Assembly (NCBI GenBank): GCA_028023455.1
Contig: JAQFVV010000157.1
Coordinates: forward strand, 2,356,001-2,420,000
Direction: 5' to 3'
DNA length: 64,000 nucleotides
Origin: Epiperipatus broadwayi
Lineage: Eukaryota > Onychophora > Udeonychophora > Euonychophora > Peripatidae
Below are positions 1-12,071 of the stretch, piece by piece. The position numbers and the translations under genes are program-made. Positions within the stretch are counted from its first letter, which is position 1. Each line of letters opens with the position of its first letter. The notes under the pieces are model-generated. The model worked only from the letters and a program-made list of their open reading frames with translations. It was not told where the DNA came from and did no database searches.

Positions 1-1364
1 AGTAATATCACTGACAAAGTTATCTCTTCTTGTTTACATGGTTATAATCACTTAATTTTCATTTTTTGTATCATATTAAATCCATGGAAATATTTAATTT
101 ACCATATATAACTCTCTGGGAGAAATGAATTATTATTTGCAGGATATAAATGGAAGATGTGATCTTCTGCATTTTCATATCTATAAAAAGTTGTCTGGAT
201 TTAAATCATTACAACAATTTGGGTTAAAAGTAGATGATCTTTTATTTCTATTTAAATTCACAACAAAAATGATATTATATAAGTTAATAGAAAAAACTTG
301 TTTAGCCTCAGGACTGTCAATTAGTAATTGATGGTTTACTGACAATATCCAAAGGTAAAGTTATCTTTCATTGTCTATGTAGATATAATCTCTTAATTTT
401 CATTGTTTATATCATATTAAATCCATGGAAATTTATATATACATAACATTAAAGCTATAAATATTAAACTATCAATGAAAAAATCAAACTTATCAAGAAA
501 ATTAAAATAAATATTTTATTTGAAAAAGTGATTCAAAACAGTTAATTTTTTTTTGTTTTTTGATTTTTAGGTATACTTCATATAAATTTCACTAATTTGT
601 CAAAAATGATTGAATAGTTAGATACTTAGTTGGAACAGACATAGATTTAAACTCTTATGCTCTCAAATGCATTACTCATAACATTATACTAAGGATAATA
701 ATTAATTAATAATTATCTCATTAATCATTATTTTTCATCTTCATTTGTATTTTGTTCAAGATAGTTTTTATTCTCAAAAATAAAAATCTAAAATGAGTTC
801 TATTTGGGGATCACATTAAAAAAAATGCATTCAGTAAAACTCTACTATGTTAAACAATTACTTTCCCCATAATTCACCAATCAGAATTCTGGTATCATTA
901 AGCAAAGGTTAGTTTCATGATGCAAAACATTAGTATGGCTCAAGACTGTGACTGTATAATAATAACAACTGGAAAAGTAATTAATTCATTTAGATAAAGA
1001 AAGTTTAAAGAGTAAGAGAAACCTCAAGTTATCTTCTATTTGCTGTGAATTTCATTAAAAAGTGAGACATATCCACTCAGAATATAAATACTTCTTTTAG
1101 CATTTGCAAAAATGCATTAGTGAATTTGTTCACACATTGTTTAAGTTCCAGAAAATTAATTATTTCATGTGATAATGTATTAGTGATAAAATTGTGTGAT
1201 AAAATTGGGAAATTTTGTGAGTGATTTGTGTTTTAATCAAGATTGTGGCAAATATTTTGAGATCTTTTATCTTTGAAGGTGCTAAACCTTAATTGAATAA
1301 ATTTTGCATAAATAATATATTAATTGTTAAGAAAATAGTATTATTTTTGGAATTACTAACTCAT
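1..1364. other. intergenic, no gene seen
   Basis: A+T-rich sequence without a credible coding region; the only ORFs are short chance frames. A short motif (control-like 'ttttcattgtttatatcatattaaatccatgg') recurs around 60-85 and 400-425 as a weak direct repeat, so an old local duplication of roughly 340 bp is possible. Nothing else is recognised. Confidence 0.6.
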
Positions 1365-1970
1365 TATTTTCAATCATTAACAATCCATTGTAGGATTAGC
1401 TTTCCAATTTTATCTACTTTCTCTGACCCCTAGATTATCTTCTCCACAATACACCAACAAACTATTTTATTTCATCTTTACATATTTTTTACAATCTCTT
1501 GAGATTTAGTTTAAAATTTCAAGAGCCTACCTAATGTCATCTTTTCTAGCAGTATGTCCATATCAGCTCTATTTCAGTCACTTAATTCTTTCAGTAATGT
1601 TAATAATATTTGTTTATTCTCTCACCCACACATTTTGCTATTAAAAACCCTTAATTTCAAAGATATGAGTCTATTTTATTTTAATATTATTGTTTTTCTA
1701 CCAAAATCACTCATTTAATTCTATAATTAATTATGCATTGTGTTTCTTTCTGTATTAATAATCTAACCAAGGTGTTTGAAATTGTTAATTTCTTCCAAAT
1801 CATTGTTATCAATCTTTATTTATTATCTTCTTTTGAGAAAATCCATTGAGTATTGCTTTCAATTACCTTCTTACTTTCAACTTAAACTCTTGCAACATTT
1901 CCTCAAGTTTTGAAGTATTATTTGTAAAAACAATCCCATCATAATGATTTAAATAATCTCCATGTGTTAC
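1365..1970 (-). pseudogene. old 5'-truncated RTE LINE relic
   Basis: The plus strand here runs parallel to the 3' part of the RTE element at 43246-44060. It starts at the 3' tail (a 'caatcattaacaatccattgtagg' region matching the tail of the younger copy), then shows recognisable blocks such as 'ttttacaatctcttgagatttagtttaaaatttcaa', 'agcagtatgtcca' and 'gtattaataatctaaccaaggtgttt'. The last block corresponds to the conserved YLGQIINT segment on the minus strand. Small indels and stops destroy every frame. It is much more diverged than the copies at 43.2 kb and 55.3 kb, so it belongs to an earlier burst of the same or a related family. Homology was judged by eye. Confidence 0.65.
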
Positions 1971-2950
1971 TAACTAGATATATTATCAAGAAAATTCAAC
2001 ATATATAAAAAGTTGTTTTGCCTGAAGTAGTAGAAATTTTATCAAAGATTAGAATTAAAATATCTTCATTTTTATTTTCATCTTCAATAGCTTCTTTTAA
2101 GTCTATAAAGATTTACTTCTTTTCTTTGACTATGTTATTCTATTAATTCTGTTCAAACACTTCTAAAGAAAAGATTAGATTTATTTTAGTTAAGCAGTAA
2201 TTAGATGAGCAATGCTAAAAGATCATATTCGTAGTGTTTAAACTTGTTGCCTGAGATTAATTTGTTGTTTTTTTTTAAAAAAAGAATAACAGTAATAAGT
2301 ACCAGAAACAATATCTACTGGGAAGTCATTAAAAAGGTTTACTGATAGTAAAAAAGCTAGAGAGTTTTCTTGTCAATGAAATTAACACAAGTCAATTTGA
2401 ACACCAAGGCAGTAGATGAATTTGTACTGACAGTAAAGAAGCTGGAGAGATTCCTGAGTAAATTTAAATAGCAAGGCAGCATAAAAATTAAAATTGGGTA
2501 CTTTTGATCTCTTGTTATTAAAAATATATCTATTTTATTGTTTAAAGTAATGAAAAATAAAACCTTGTAATAAAATCTAATTGTATGTTTAGATATCATT
2601 GATTTTTTTCTTTTCAACTGTTTTTTTTTTTAAAAAAAAAAACAACAACATTCATTTTGTTAAATATAGATATGTTACAGAAAGGGTAATAGATGAGTTG
2701 AAGTTTTAAAATGGATTCCAAAATATTAAAAGATCTAAAAAATAAACAAAAGTGAGATGAATGAATGAGATAAGGAAGTTTATTGGAGTATATGAAAAAG
2801 AAGTTATGAGTTGGAAAAAATGGATTGTCTTTATTTTGTAGTAAAACACAAAATTCTTCAGATGGACTTTTGAACTTTTTATCAAACATTTAAATTTAAA
2901 TACAATTTTTTTTTTTTTTGATAAAACTAATAATTTACAAACATATATAT
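1971..2950. other. intergenic, no gene seen
   Basis: No supported coding or RNA gene. It contains homopolymer runs (near 2265-2282, 2622-2642 and 2908-2920). The two minus-strand ORFs of 86 and 91 codons have low-complexity F/I/L/N-rich products with no family resemblance and are treated as chance frames. The first ~140 bp could be the far end of the RTE relic. Confidence 0.5.
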
Positions 2951-3100
2951 ATAAACAGTGAGGATTGCCAATTCCTCTACAAGGTTTATGATAAATGCTT
3001 AGCCAGAGCCAGCACTTAAAATATCTCTGTCAGGAGTGCTGGCTCTGGCTAAGCATTTATCATAAAGCTTGTAGAGGAATTGGCAATCCTCACTGTTTAT
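2951..3100. repeat. near-perfect 150-bp palindrome (fold-back)
   Basis: Left arm 2951-3016 and right arm 3035-3100 are reverse complements with very few mismatches, separated by an 18-bp loop. The arms begin ATAAACAGTGAGG and end CCTCACTGTTTAT. A single-stranded copy would form a hairpin of about 65 bp. It is less A+T-rich than its surroundings, which suggests an inserted element. A short TTACAA repeat lies on both sides (about 2935 and 3104) but is too short to call a target-site duplication. No coding potential and no hammerhead core found. Confidence 0.85.
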
Positions 3101-3162
3101 AACTTACAAGCTTAAGAGATAGGGTCATGTGATCTATGAATTGGATCTTTGCCTCTTATTTT

Positions 3163-3203
<41 letters not shown>
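3163..3203. repeat. (AT)n microsatellite
   Basis: About 40 bp of alternating A and T between the two fold-back elements. AT runs flank many of the mobile elements in this window and may act as insertion targets or seed sites. Confidence 0.9.
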
Positions 3204-3204
<1 letters not shown>

Positions 3205-3206
<2 letters not shown>

Positions 3207-3721
3207 ACTAAATGTTGAACAAAGGATCAAGAATAGAATGAATCCATCTATTTGTTAACTCTAATGTTTATAAGAATAATCTTTATCAACACTGTTGATA
3301 ATTCAAAATGAAGTTAATTTATCAACCGGATGGAATATGAAACTTAAGAGTTATTAAACTCATAATTAATTATACAAGGCTGGAGGCAGCATTTTGTTTT
3401 TAACACCTTTACTGTCATAATTAAACAAGATTTAATATGTAAACTTTAAATTAAACATAGCACAATGTGTATTTAAATTTTACATATTAAATCTTGTTTA
3501 ATTATGACAATCAAGGTGTTGAAAGTGAGATGTTGTCTCCAGTCTTGTATAATTAATTATTATTTTAATAACTTTCAGTGCCATATTCCATCTAATTGAT
3601 AAATTAATTTTACTTGGAAATTACCAACAATGTTGACAAAGAGTATGCTTATAAGCATCAGAGTTACCAAAAATAGGTGGATCCATTCTATTCTTGATCC
3701 TTTGTTCAATATTTAGAGTGC
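3205..3721. repeat. 517-bp imperfect fold-back element
   Basis: The left arm (3205 to about 3455) is the diverged reverse complement of the right arm (about 3468 to 3721). The ends CACTAAATGTTGAACAAAGG and CCTTTGTTCAATATTTAGAGTG pair, as do the inner segments TTTAATATGTAAA and TTTTACATATTAAA. The central loop is short and A+T-rich. Arm similarity is around 80 percent by eye, so the element is old or was built from two non-identical copies. Part of the loop (aaattaaacatagc) recurs near 9155. No ORF. A CUGAUG-like string in the right arm has no GAAA partner, so no hammerhead is called. Confidence 0.8.
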
Positions 3722-6700
3722 TTTTAAGTCATAGCCTGGGGAGAGTGATTTACTCTCTTTGTTTGCATGTGCATTGAGCTATGTTATGTATATATATATT
3801 GTGCCCTTTTGTATGGGTCTCCATAAATTGTATCAATCTATTTAAAAAAATTTAAATTTAAGATCTATTTAGCTATATGATGTTAATTTATTTATGATAA
3901 TTTTTTTTTAAAAGTGTAATTAAAGTAATTCATGAGTATTTGATATGTAAAAATTGTGCTGATGTTGAGAGAGACGTTTCAATGGGAATGATAATGGTAT
4001 ATGGTTGGGAAAACTGGCCATAAGCAATACTGCATTAATAAATTTAATAAATAACTGTTTAAAGTTAAAAGTTTAAAAGACAAGTTAAAATTAAATGCAT
4101 ATATTTATTGTTGATAAAAATTAATATTTAATAAATGAATATAAATATTTCAATTATTAGTAGTACATAATAGAAGATTAATATTTGATTTTAATAATAT
4201 CGAAGTATTATTTTAAAATTGTTATAAGATATTATTTATTTTAAAAATATTTATTTTTAAAAAATGAATTGTTAGTTTATTTTTAGATTATTACAAGCGT
4301 TTGTAGCTTTGTTGTAAGAAAAACAGATGTTAATTAGACACATACACACATGCTTGGGAGTTTTTTTTAGTAAAGTTGCAAAGCTATTTTAAAAATTCTG
4401 TTATAAAATTTATAAATATTATATTGGCTATCATGAGATAAAAGTAAAAATAATTAATGTGAAATATTAAATCTGATTTTAAAAATACTGCTTTAAATCA
4501 TAACGAATAAAAATAGACTTAATTTGTTTATAAAAATAATCTTATAAAAGTTAAAAGTGAAATAAAGTAAGAAAGTATATTTTTAAAAAATGTTTAATGG
4601 ATTTAAATAAATGACAAAGATTAAGTTAAGAATTTAATAATGTGATAAATAATAAATATTAAATAAGTCATTATTTATTTTTAATTTTGTCTTGTTGGTA
4701 AAATATGTAAATAAGCTAGCAAATTGATTGTTTAATTCACCAATCAAATGGGAAGTTTCTTCCGGTATAAAACCAAGGTTCAATTGTTCGGAGGGGATAG
4801 TGATTGAAATTTTTAAAGTAAAGTGTGCTATTAGAAATAGCTAAGTAATTATAGACGCTCTCAAAATCGTTTTAAAATTATAAGAGAGTAGTTTTTTTAA
4901 AATAATTTATAAAAGTTTACCGACAAACATGCAGTGCTAATTTTAATTATAATTTCCTATCGTCTCGATCAAAGCTCAATTTACTATCAAATAGTCATGA
5001 AAACATCGTATCAGGATAAAATGTGTTGGAGACTTTATACTGAAAATTTAACAAATGCTGGATTAACTAGGAGAGTTATTAGATGCATAAAAGTAATACG
5101 TTGGACTTTGTATAAATTTAAAAGCTAATGGTAATTAGTTTTTATAAAATAGATATTTAAAAGAATGAGAAATACTTCTTTATGAAGAAAGTATTTGTAA
5201 ATTATAAATTTAAGTATATATCTTGATAAAGATATGATAAGTAACAGTAATTATCTAAATATTTGCCTTGTTAAGTCTTTATGGTTTAAAAGACTACATT
5301 TTAATAGTTTTAAAAGGCAAATAAATTGGAAATTTAATGGGTAAAGAAATACCTATAAATAAAGTTATTATATTATTAAAGTCTGAACGCTGGTCGTACA
5401 GAAGAATTTAAAATTAATCTTACCTAAATATTCGTTAAGGAATGCGCAAATATACGTGGATATCCAAATCAATTAAAATAATTAAACAAGAACTTTATAA
5501 ATTATAGACTAATTCTAAAAAATAATAACTTTTAAATAATAATATTTTTTTTTTCCTTAAACAAGAAATGAATCTGGATCTTATAAAAACTATTTTAATT
5601 ATTATTTTATTTTTATGGTGGAACTAACTTTGACTTTTATTTTATTTTTAAAAAAAAAAGAACGTTTTCATTTATTCTATAAAAACTTTTAAAAAACACA
5701 TGATGTACCGGAAAAGGAAGTAATGTTTGGTGAAAATTTGTGCCTAGGAAAAAGAACAATTATAGCTGGAAGAAGACACCGTTGGATTTTATGTAATATG
5801 TTTTATTTATTAACTAACATAAATATTTAATAATTATTGATTTATTAAAGATAGGAAAGGTACATTTACATTTTTTTTTCTTTTAAAAGCTAAATATTAA
5901 TATAACATTTTATTGCATAAAGTTTATTTTATAATTATACAACACGTAATATTTTAAAGAATAATTGTTGAGAGTAAATGTGAAATTATTTTGTAAAACT
6001 AAAATCCTGGAGGACATCGTGTGACGGATTGTACATTAAAGTATCATTTATGGTAAAAAATTATGTGATAATAATAATTTGATGTATTTACTATGTTTTT
6101 CTTTAGATCAACCAAGTGTTATATGATTATTGAATGAATGTATTAATATTTAAATAATATACACGCATAAGATTAATAATAGCAGTTTTATTTTAATATG
6201 CATACTTTAAATTGATGATGTAAATTTAGTACAACATAATATGAGAACCTAGAAATAATTATATGATTCTTTCGTGAATAAATTTTAATGTTTTTGTTAC
6301 AATATTAGGAATTAGATTTATTATTAGTATAAGTTATTTATTTTTTCTTTTCAAGTTAGTAAGAAGTATATAAAATCTATATTTTATTTTTTTTATTTTA
6401 TTAGATAAGTAAGTTAATTTTACATAGAAATTTATATTTTGATTGAAGGCTTATTGTATATAGAAGATGAGGTATAAGAGAGTTTGGATCATTATTATTA
6501 TTTTGTTTAAAATTGGTCATTTGTTTTTTTCTGAAATTAAATAAGGTTAAAATGACTTTTGTAGATAGAAGTTTATTAGGAAGGAATAAGAATAACAAGT
6601 AAAGAAGAGTAATAGTTTAAAAATAGAAAAGAATCATAGAATTTTATTTAATATAATACGTTATAAAATTTGAAATTGTTGAATAATTTTAAATATTATT

Positions 6701-8125
6701 TTAAAAGAACATATACGTATTGCATATTTTGATAAGACATGTGGTATGACATTACATCGGAAGGACATAAATAATTATAATCAATAATTGTTATTATATT
6801 ACAAAGCTATATCAGTTTATACATTAATTGATCTTTGAGTGATATTAATAGTAAATGTAATACATACCAGTACATTATAATCTAAATAGCAGTAAGACTT
6901 CAGTGAAGTAGCATTTTAATTATTAAAGTCTGTTTAATTACATATATGCTACATGAATGATATTTCACATAAACCTTTTCTTATATTAATTGATAACAAA
7001 TGATGTTTGTTAAAATTAAAGTCATAAACTTAATTAAATGTTATTGATAGAACATTTAATAAATGTATAAATTATCTATTTATGATTATGGAAATAATAA
7101 CAGTGTAAAATCTTGTATTATCATTTTTTTCTTATTTTTGTTTTTATTTTCTTTAGTTCCATTTGTAAATGTAAATAATGTAAATAAGTTATTTGTTAAG
7201 TTGATGTAAATAAATTTGTTAAGTTGTTTTTTTAAAAGATGTGTCGAATTCATTATTTTACACCACAGCATTTGACAACAGATAATTTGAATATACATAA
7301 TATTTGCACAATATGAATTTATTATTTTATTATTTGAGAAAGAAACACAATATTTTCTTAATATAATTTATAGAAATTGATTGACATTAACATATAATAT
7401 TACAATGGTCATAAAGTAATTATAATGCACAATATAAGAGTATAAGATTATTTATTGCCACAGATTGTTAAATTATAAGATTTTGGTATATTTTAAAATT
7501 AAGATACTATATGGAAATAAAGACATGTATATGATTTACTTATTTTCTTAATGATTAAAAGTATAATCCAATAGATAAGATTAAGATATACACTAAAGAT
7601 TTTTATTGTTGGTTATTGTTATTAGAATAAGTTAGATGTATTTAGGTTTGATATTAAATCCCTTATCATTCCTATCTACATGAATTATTATTACTTTAAG
7701 ATAATTAGAAGAACCTGAGATCGTTTAATTATATTTCCTTAACAAAAGATTGAGATTTATTTATTTATTATTATTAAAGATAGTTCATTTATAAAAGTCA
7801 TAAGAGTGCTGTAGAGTTAGTAATGAGATAATTAGAAGTAATAGTATTCTTATGCCATTGAGACAGTGTCTTGGAAAGACATTGACTCAATGTAAGTCCA
7901 ATTACCAATTGTAACTTCACTTCACAGTCTCATGATTTTAGTAAATATTTATTTAATTAGTACATAATATTGAACTATATTAAATTTTGATAAGTTTGTA
8001 ATAAATCTAATAAGATATAATATTATAAAATATATTAAAGATAGTTGTATATATTTTAGCTGAGCATAATGATTTTATTGAGCTAGTCTTATTTTAAATT
8101 ATATTATATATCGAGAAGTGAGGGT
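3722..8125. other. very A+T-rich intergenic block, no gene seen
   Basis: About 4.4 kb with an unusually high A+T content and many T/A runs. Small ORFs (64-70 codons) around 4934, 6401 and 7086 have no recognisable product and composition-driven sequence. A 27-bp hairpin lies at about 5172-5198. Short higher-complexity strings near 4755-4795, 5440-5470 and 5700-5790 suggest something decayed, but I could not assign them. Confidence 0.5.
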
Positions 8126-8128
8126 ACA

Positions 8129-8129
<1 letters not shown>

Positions 8130-8160
<31 letters not shown>

Positions 8161-8217
8161 TATATGATAAATTAGAATATATATATATATATATATATAT
8201 ATATTCTAATTTATCAT
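8130..8217. repeat. AT microsatellite in a small palindrome
   Basis: Two (AT)n runs. The second is enclosed by TGATAAATTAGAATA and its reverse complement, giving a hairpin at about 8165-8217. Confidence 0.8.
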
Positions 8218-9730
8218 GTAATATTTTCTTTCACTACAGTAAATAATAGGATGATTAATTGGTTGCTTGGGAAGCAAGATAAGTATTTATTGTCTTTCAT
8301 TGTTTCTTTAAAAATGAATACTAGTATGTACTTTGCTGTTTATTTTATAAAATTGGTGAAAACTATAAATCTAAATGGCTTAATTTTCTTTGCCAAAAAA
8401 AAACCCCCCTTTGGTAATGCTTTTTAATGAAGATATAAAAGCAGATGCAGTCCAAAGTGAAGTTTGCAATGTCAGTAGTTTTGGAATATTACAATATTTT
8501 TTACAGTTAAATTTCCAAACTGCACTATGCTCATTTCTTGATAAATTTTTTAATCATTATAAAATGAAACATGGAAATAAACAATTTTAAGTAAGTGGAT
8601 AAATTATAAAGCAAAATCAATATATACTGCCATCATTTTAAAATCATGATTATTAATAGACTTTATATTACAAAAATAATAAATAACTAAAATATACATT
8701 TAGGATTCTTCCTCACACTCTCTTCATTTTCAATTTCCAACTAGCTTTTGTTATTTGAACTTAATCTGTTACAAGCTCTTTGTCTATTACAAGAAGACAA
8801 CATTTCTATAATAATAACTTTTAATATTTAATTCCTACATTGCTATCAATAAATCCATTTTTTCCCAGGAACTTTTCCATAGTTTATGAAGCTTATTGGT
8901 TACTCCATGTTTAAATTTCTATTCAAACAAGTAAAAAATTTCAAGTGCCAAGAAAGAATTCTCCTAAAGTCAACTTTATAGAACACAAAATTCAAAGTTC
9001 CTTATAAACAAAGTGCACATAGTGTATGCCTATTTCAAATTCATCTATAATATGAGGTAGCTTTCAAATCCAGCAAAATTATTTCTACTTTAATCATAGT
9101 ACATCCAAGAAAAGGCAAATGTTTATTTAAGTTTTTTGTGTAAACTTTTAAATTAAACATAGCTCAATGATATTTAACAAACACAAATTATGTCTACTGA
9201 TCATATAATATTAGTGTAAACTATAAAGAAAATTAATGCTCACAGTAATATAGCCTTCTCACCTTGAAGATTATGTGAACTACTAATGGGAACTTTTTCT
9301 TTAACAACAATTAATTCTCTGTTGGATACAGGCATCTTAAATTACTTCTCACCTTCCTGTCTCCAATACTACTTAAAACGGTCTTTATTAGCATTTTGCT
9401 AAAGGGTTTTTTGTTTGCTATAAACTCCAAGGATTTATTTTAAACATTTCACTGTTTAACCAGATTCAATCTTAAATCACTAGAAGCAATAGTTCAAAAG
9501 TTATGCACACTTGTTGATAAAAAGACTAGTTAGCTATTTTGATAAAAATAACTAAAACAATTTTATGTGAACAAACAATATCAGAATAGCCTGAACTAGC
9601 TAACCTAGCTAATGATCACATAGCACAATTATATTGCACAAAACAAGAACCATTGAGGAATCAAAATATTCTTCATAATATTCCTTCCCTAAAGCTAAAA
9701 CAAAATGTGTAACAATGAATATATATACAT
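8218..9730. other. intergenic, no gene seen
   Basis: No supported gene. A 66-codon plus-strand ORF at 8390 begins in an A/C homopolymer and resembles no family I know. The plus strand from 8700 to 9500 is pyrimidine-rich without open frames on either strand. Confidence 0.5.
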
Positions 9731-9827
9731 ATAGAGGATTTGAACACAGATTTTCAAGCTCACTTTAGCTATCCACTCTATCTCATACAACCAATACACA
9801 TGACCACACAATGTGAAAAAGATAAAT

Positions 9828-9882
9828 GATCTCCAGTATATGTATTTTATTCTGAACCCACACTTATCATTTGATCCAGATC
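9828..9882 (-). ncRNA. degenerate type-I hammerhead motif, family H
   Basis: Read on the minus strand: outer stem I strand GAUCU, bulge, UCAA, core AUGAUAA (family consensus CUGAUGA), stem-loop II with the conserved GGUUCAG loop, AAAA where GAAA is required, a short stem III (UACAUA), then CUGG and AGAUC closing stem I. The outer stem pair GAUCU/AGAUC is intact. Core C3 and G12 are lost, so this copy should be inactive. Confidence 0.5.
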
Positions 9883-9890
9883 ATCATCTC

Positions 9891-9891
<1 letters not shown>

Positions 9892-9976
<85 letters not shown>
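9892..9976. repeat. (AT)n microsatellite inside fold-back
   Basis: About 85 bp of pure AT dinucleotides within the left arm of the fold-back. The shorter AT/AC tract of the related copy at 57650-57676 sits at the corresponding place. Confidence 0.95.
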
Positions 9977-9980
<4 letters not shown>

Positions 9981-10227
9981 CAGTGCTTGGTTCATATTAA
10001 GATAGCAATTCTTCAAACTTTAATGAACAAACTCCAATATACACCACCCTCCAACTCTTTATCCATCCATATATTCCACTTTCCAACTCTTCAGCCATCC
10101 ATATTCAATGGTATGGATAGTTGAAGAGTTGGAAGGTGGAGTAGATTGAAGCATGCCCATTATAGTTTGAAGATTTACTAGCTTGTATACAATCAATGCT
10201 CAATTTATATTATGTGTGGGAAATGGT

Positions 10228-10282
10228 GATCTGGAGCAACTGATGCATGCTGGTTCAGCACAAAATACGAATATTTGAAATC
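10228..10282 (+). ncRNA. degenerate type-I hammerhead motif, family H
   Basis: Stem I 5' strand GAUCU, bulge GGA, GCAA; core CUGAUGC (last base A to C); stem-loop II with loop UGGUUCA closed by UGC/GCA; AAAA in place of GAAA; stem III region UACGAAUA; then UUUG and AAAUC for stem I. The CAC-AAAA junction is what CpG deamination of CAC-GAAA would give. Likely inactive. Confidence 0.55.
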
Positions 10283-10382
10283 ATTTATCTTTCACACATG
10301 TGTGGGATTATGTGTATCAGTTGTATGAGATAGAATGGATAGCTGAAAGGAACTTGAAAGTCTTTGTTCAAATCCTCCATAT

Positions 10383-11689
10383 ATATATATATATATATAT
10401 AATATAATTAAAATATTTTTCAATAAACTCTACAAAATTCAATATGTCTATATAAAAAAAACAACTGAATATTATATATATATATATATTTGTGAAAAAT
10501 TAAATTTTATTTTAAAGAAATTTATTTCTAAGAATTTAATAGTCTATACAAAAATATGATGGAAGTTTAATATAACATATATCAAAAATCTGTCAAGCGT
10601 TGTTAGCTGAGAGGTCAGCGCAGCCCCCTTGCAATCAAGTAGTTGGTTGCAGATGGTTCATTGCAAAAATATAGAGATTACAAAAAAACAGTTTGATATA
10701 TCTATATTTTAAGCTTAAAAATAAGTAACTTCACAAATTCCAATTTTGAAAAATTTAATATTTAAAAAAAATAATTTTCAGAAACAAATACTGATAGTGA
10801 TATTGTATATTTGAATATATCATGTTGAATTCTATACAATTTGTTAAACTTTTAGTTTTACAATAGAAGCAATGAATTCAAATAATGTTTGCTAATTGAC
10901 TACAAAGGTCTCTTTAATTAGACTTTTAACACATAATTAATTAATTCTGGTTTCTTTAAATTTATGATATTTGATTTGTCAATATGCTAAAAAAAATTAA
11001 CTTTGTTTATATCAGAATTTACCACTTTTAATTCATTGTAAGAAAAACAATTTTGAAAGTTTTTTCAATTTCTATTACTTTATTACTGCAGTAAATCATG
11101 CAAATCACATTTTTATTATTATTAAAGAATTATCATAGTTGTGGTCTAAAGGATAGAAATATGATTAAAATTAATTTAAGAGTTTGTATAAATTGCACAA
11201 CTAAATTGTGAAGTTGATCTTCGGTATCACTCTTTATGCAGCTTTATAATTAAATTGTTGAGAGTTCAATAAGAGAACTTTTTTAAAGTTAATCTTGGAC
11301 ACTGTATTTCATAAATTCTATGTTGATTTATTCTCAAAACATTTAAAACTAGCCTATAAAACATCTATATCTTATTATAGAAGTTTCTTTTTAATTATTC
11401 AAGACATCACAAAAATAATAAAAATGAAAAACATCACCTTGAGAAATTATTTTATTTGAGTATGGAAAAATTTTCAATAAAATCTTTTTAATATAAAAGA
11501 TGTGAATTTTTTAATGATTAATTCATGTAATTTGTTATTATTTTATATTCTAGTTCATCAAATACCTTATTAAGACCAAAATAAATAACATTAAGAAAAA
11601 TTGAGTCATCCTGATTATTAAATTATATATATCATATAAGGAGTTAGATTGATATAATGTCTACATGGATATGATTACAATATCAAATC
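10383..11689. other. intergenic with AT runs and one SINE head
   Basis: Apart from (AT)n tracts at about 10381-10400 and 10475-10488 and the SINE fragment at 10592, the stretch is A+T-rich with no recognisable gene. Confidence 0.5.
10592..10664 (+). mobile_element. tRNA-derived SINE, 3'-truncated
   Basis: Shares GTCAAGCGTTGTTAGC, then GAGAGGTCAGCGCAG and AGTAGTTGGTTGCAGA with the SINEs at 34899 and 57302. The pol III A-box (TAGCTGAGAGG) is present. The copy stops before the B-box and the shared tail, so the internal promoter is incomplete. Confidence 0.8.
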
Positions 11690-12005
11690 CACCAAGGACT
11701 TTGAGCATTCCATCATTGGTTTTTCAATTAAATAAATCATTAAATAGTTGGAAGGAAGAGAAGATTGAAGCTTGTCCCTTAAAGTTGGAAAAATTAGTAT
11801 CTTAATATAAACTGAGCATTGATTGCATATATGTGTTAGACATTATGCTCTGGTCCAAGTGATGAGTGCTAGTTCTGCACAAAATATGTATATTGGGGAT
11901 TATGTATCTTTTTTACATGTATGTTTTCATGTGTATTGATTGCTTGTTATGAAGTGGAGAATAAATAGGCTGAAAAATCATAAATTCTAATCACTCTAAT
12001 TACAT
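11690..12005 (+). mobile_element. hammerhead repeat unit, single (family H copy 2)
   Basis: A single ~310-bp unit beginning GGACTTTGAGCATTCCATC, a start it shares with the copy at 58130. It continues through the GTTGGAAGGAAGAGAAG and TAAACTGAGCATTGATTG blocks to a tail ending near 12005. No inverted partner is adjacent. It carries one hammerhead-like motif. Confidence 0.75.
11847..11900 (+). ncRNA. degenerate type-I hammerhead motif, family H
   Basis: Core GUGAUGA (C3 to G), perfect stem II GUGC/GCAC, AAAA for GAAA, stem III region UAUGUA, CCAA/UUGG for inner stem I. The outer stem I is weak. Catalytic C3 and G12 are both changed, so it should be inactive. Confidence 0.5.
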
Positions 12006-12071
12006 AAATATAATATATTTGCATTATTTAATAATATAGAACCCTTTGACATTATATATATATATATATAT

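Larger units (their letters stand above)
9731..10381. mobile_element. hammerhead-bearing fold-back repeat, inverted dimer (family H copy 1)
   Basis: Two copies of one ~310-bp unit lie head to head. The outer ends pair (GAGGATTTGAACACAG at 9735 with its complement ending at 10379). The inner ends meet near 10106 in a perfect hairpin (CCAACTCTTCAGCCATCC with its complement). The left arm is longer because it holds an (AT)n run of about 85 bp (9892-9976) and a partial duplication of the inner end. Each arm carries one hammerhead-like motif. The same unit recurs singly at 11690 and 58108, as another inverted pair at 57535, and as fragments at 36163 and 61150. No protein is encoded; the 103-codon ORF across the AT run (9813-10124) is an artefact of the repeat. 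Confidence 0.8.

Noticed and set aside
3205-3721. CUGAUG-like string considered as a hammerhead
   Set aside because: No GAAA partner or stem I around it in either arm.
4200-6060. Possible nuclear copy of mitochondrial rRNA
   Set aside because: A few strings resemble rRNA (for example GATGTACCGGAA near 5702), but none of the universal small-subunit landmarks was found, so no call.
9813-10124. 103-codon ORF with a Tyr-Ile repeat
   Set aside because: It reads through the (AT)n tract of the fold-back repeat; the repeat makes the open frame.
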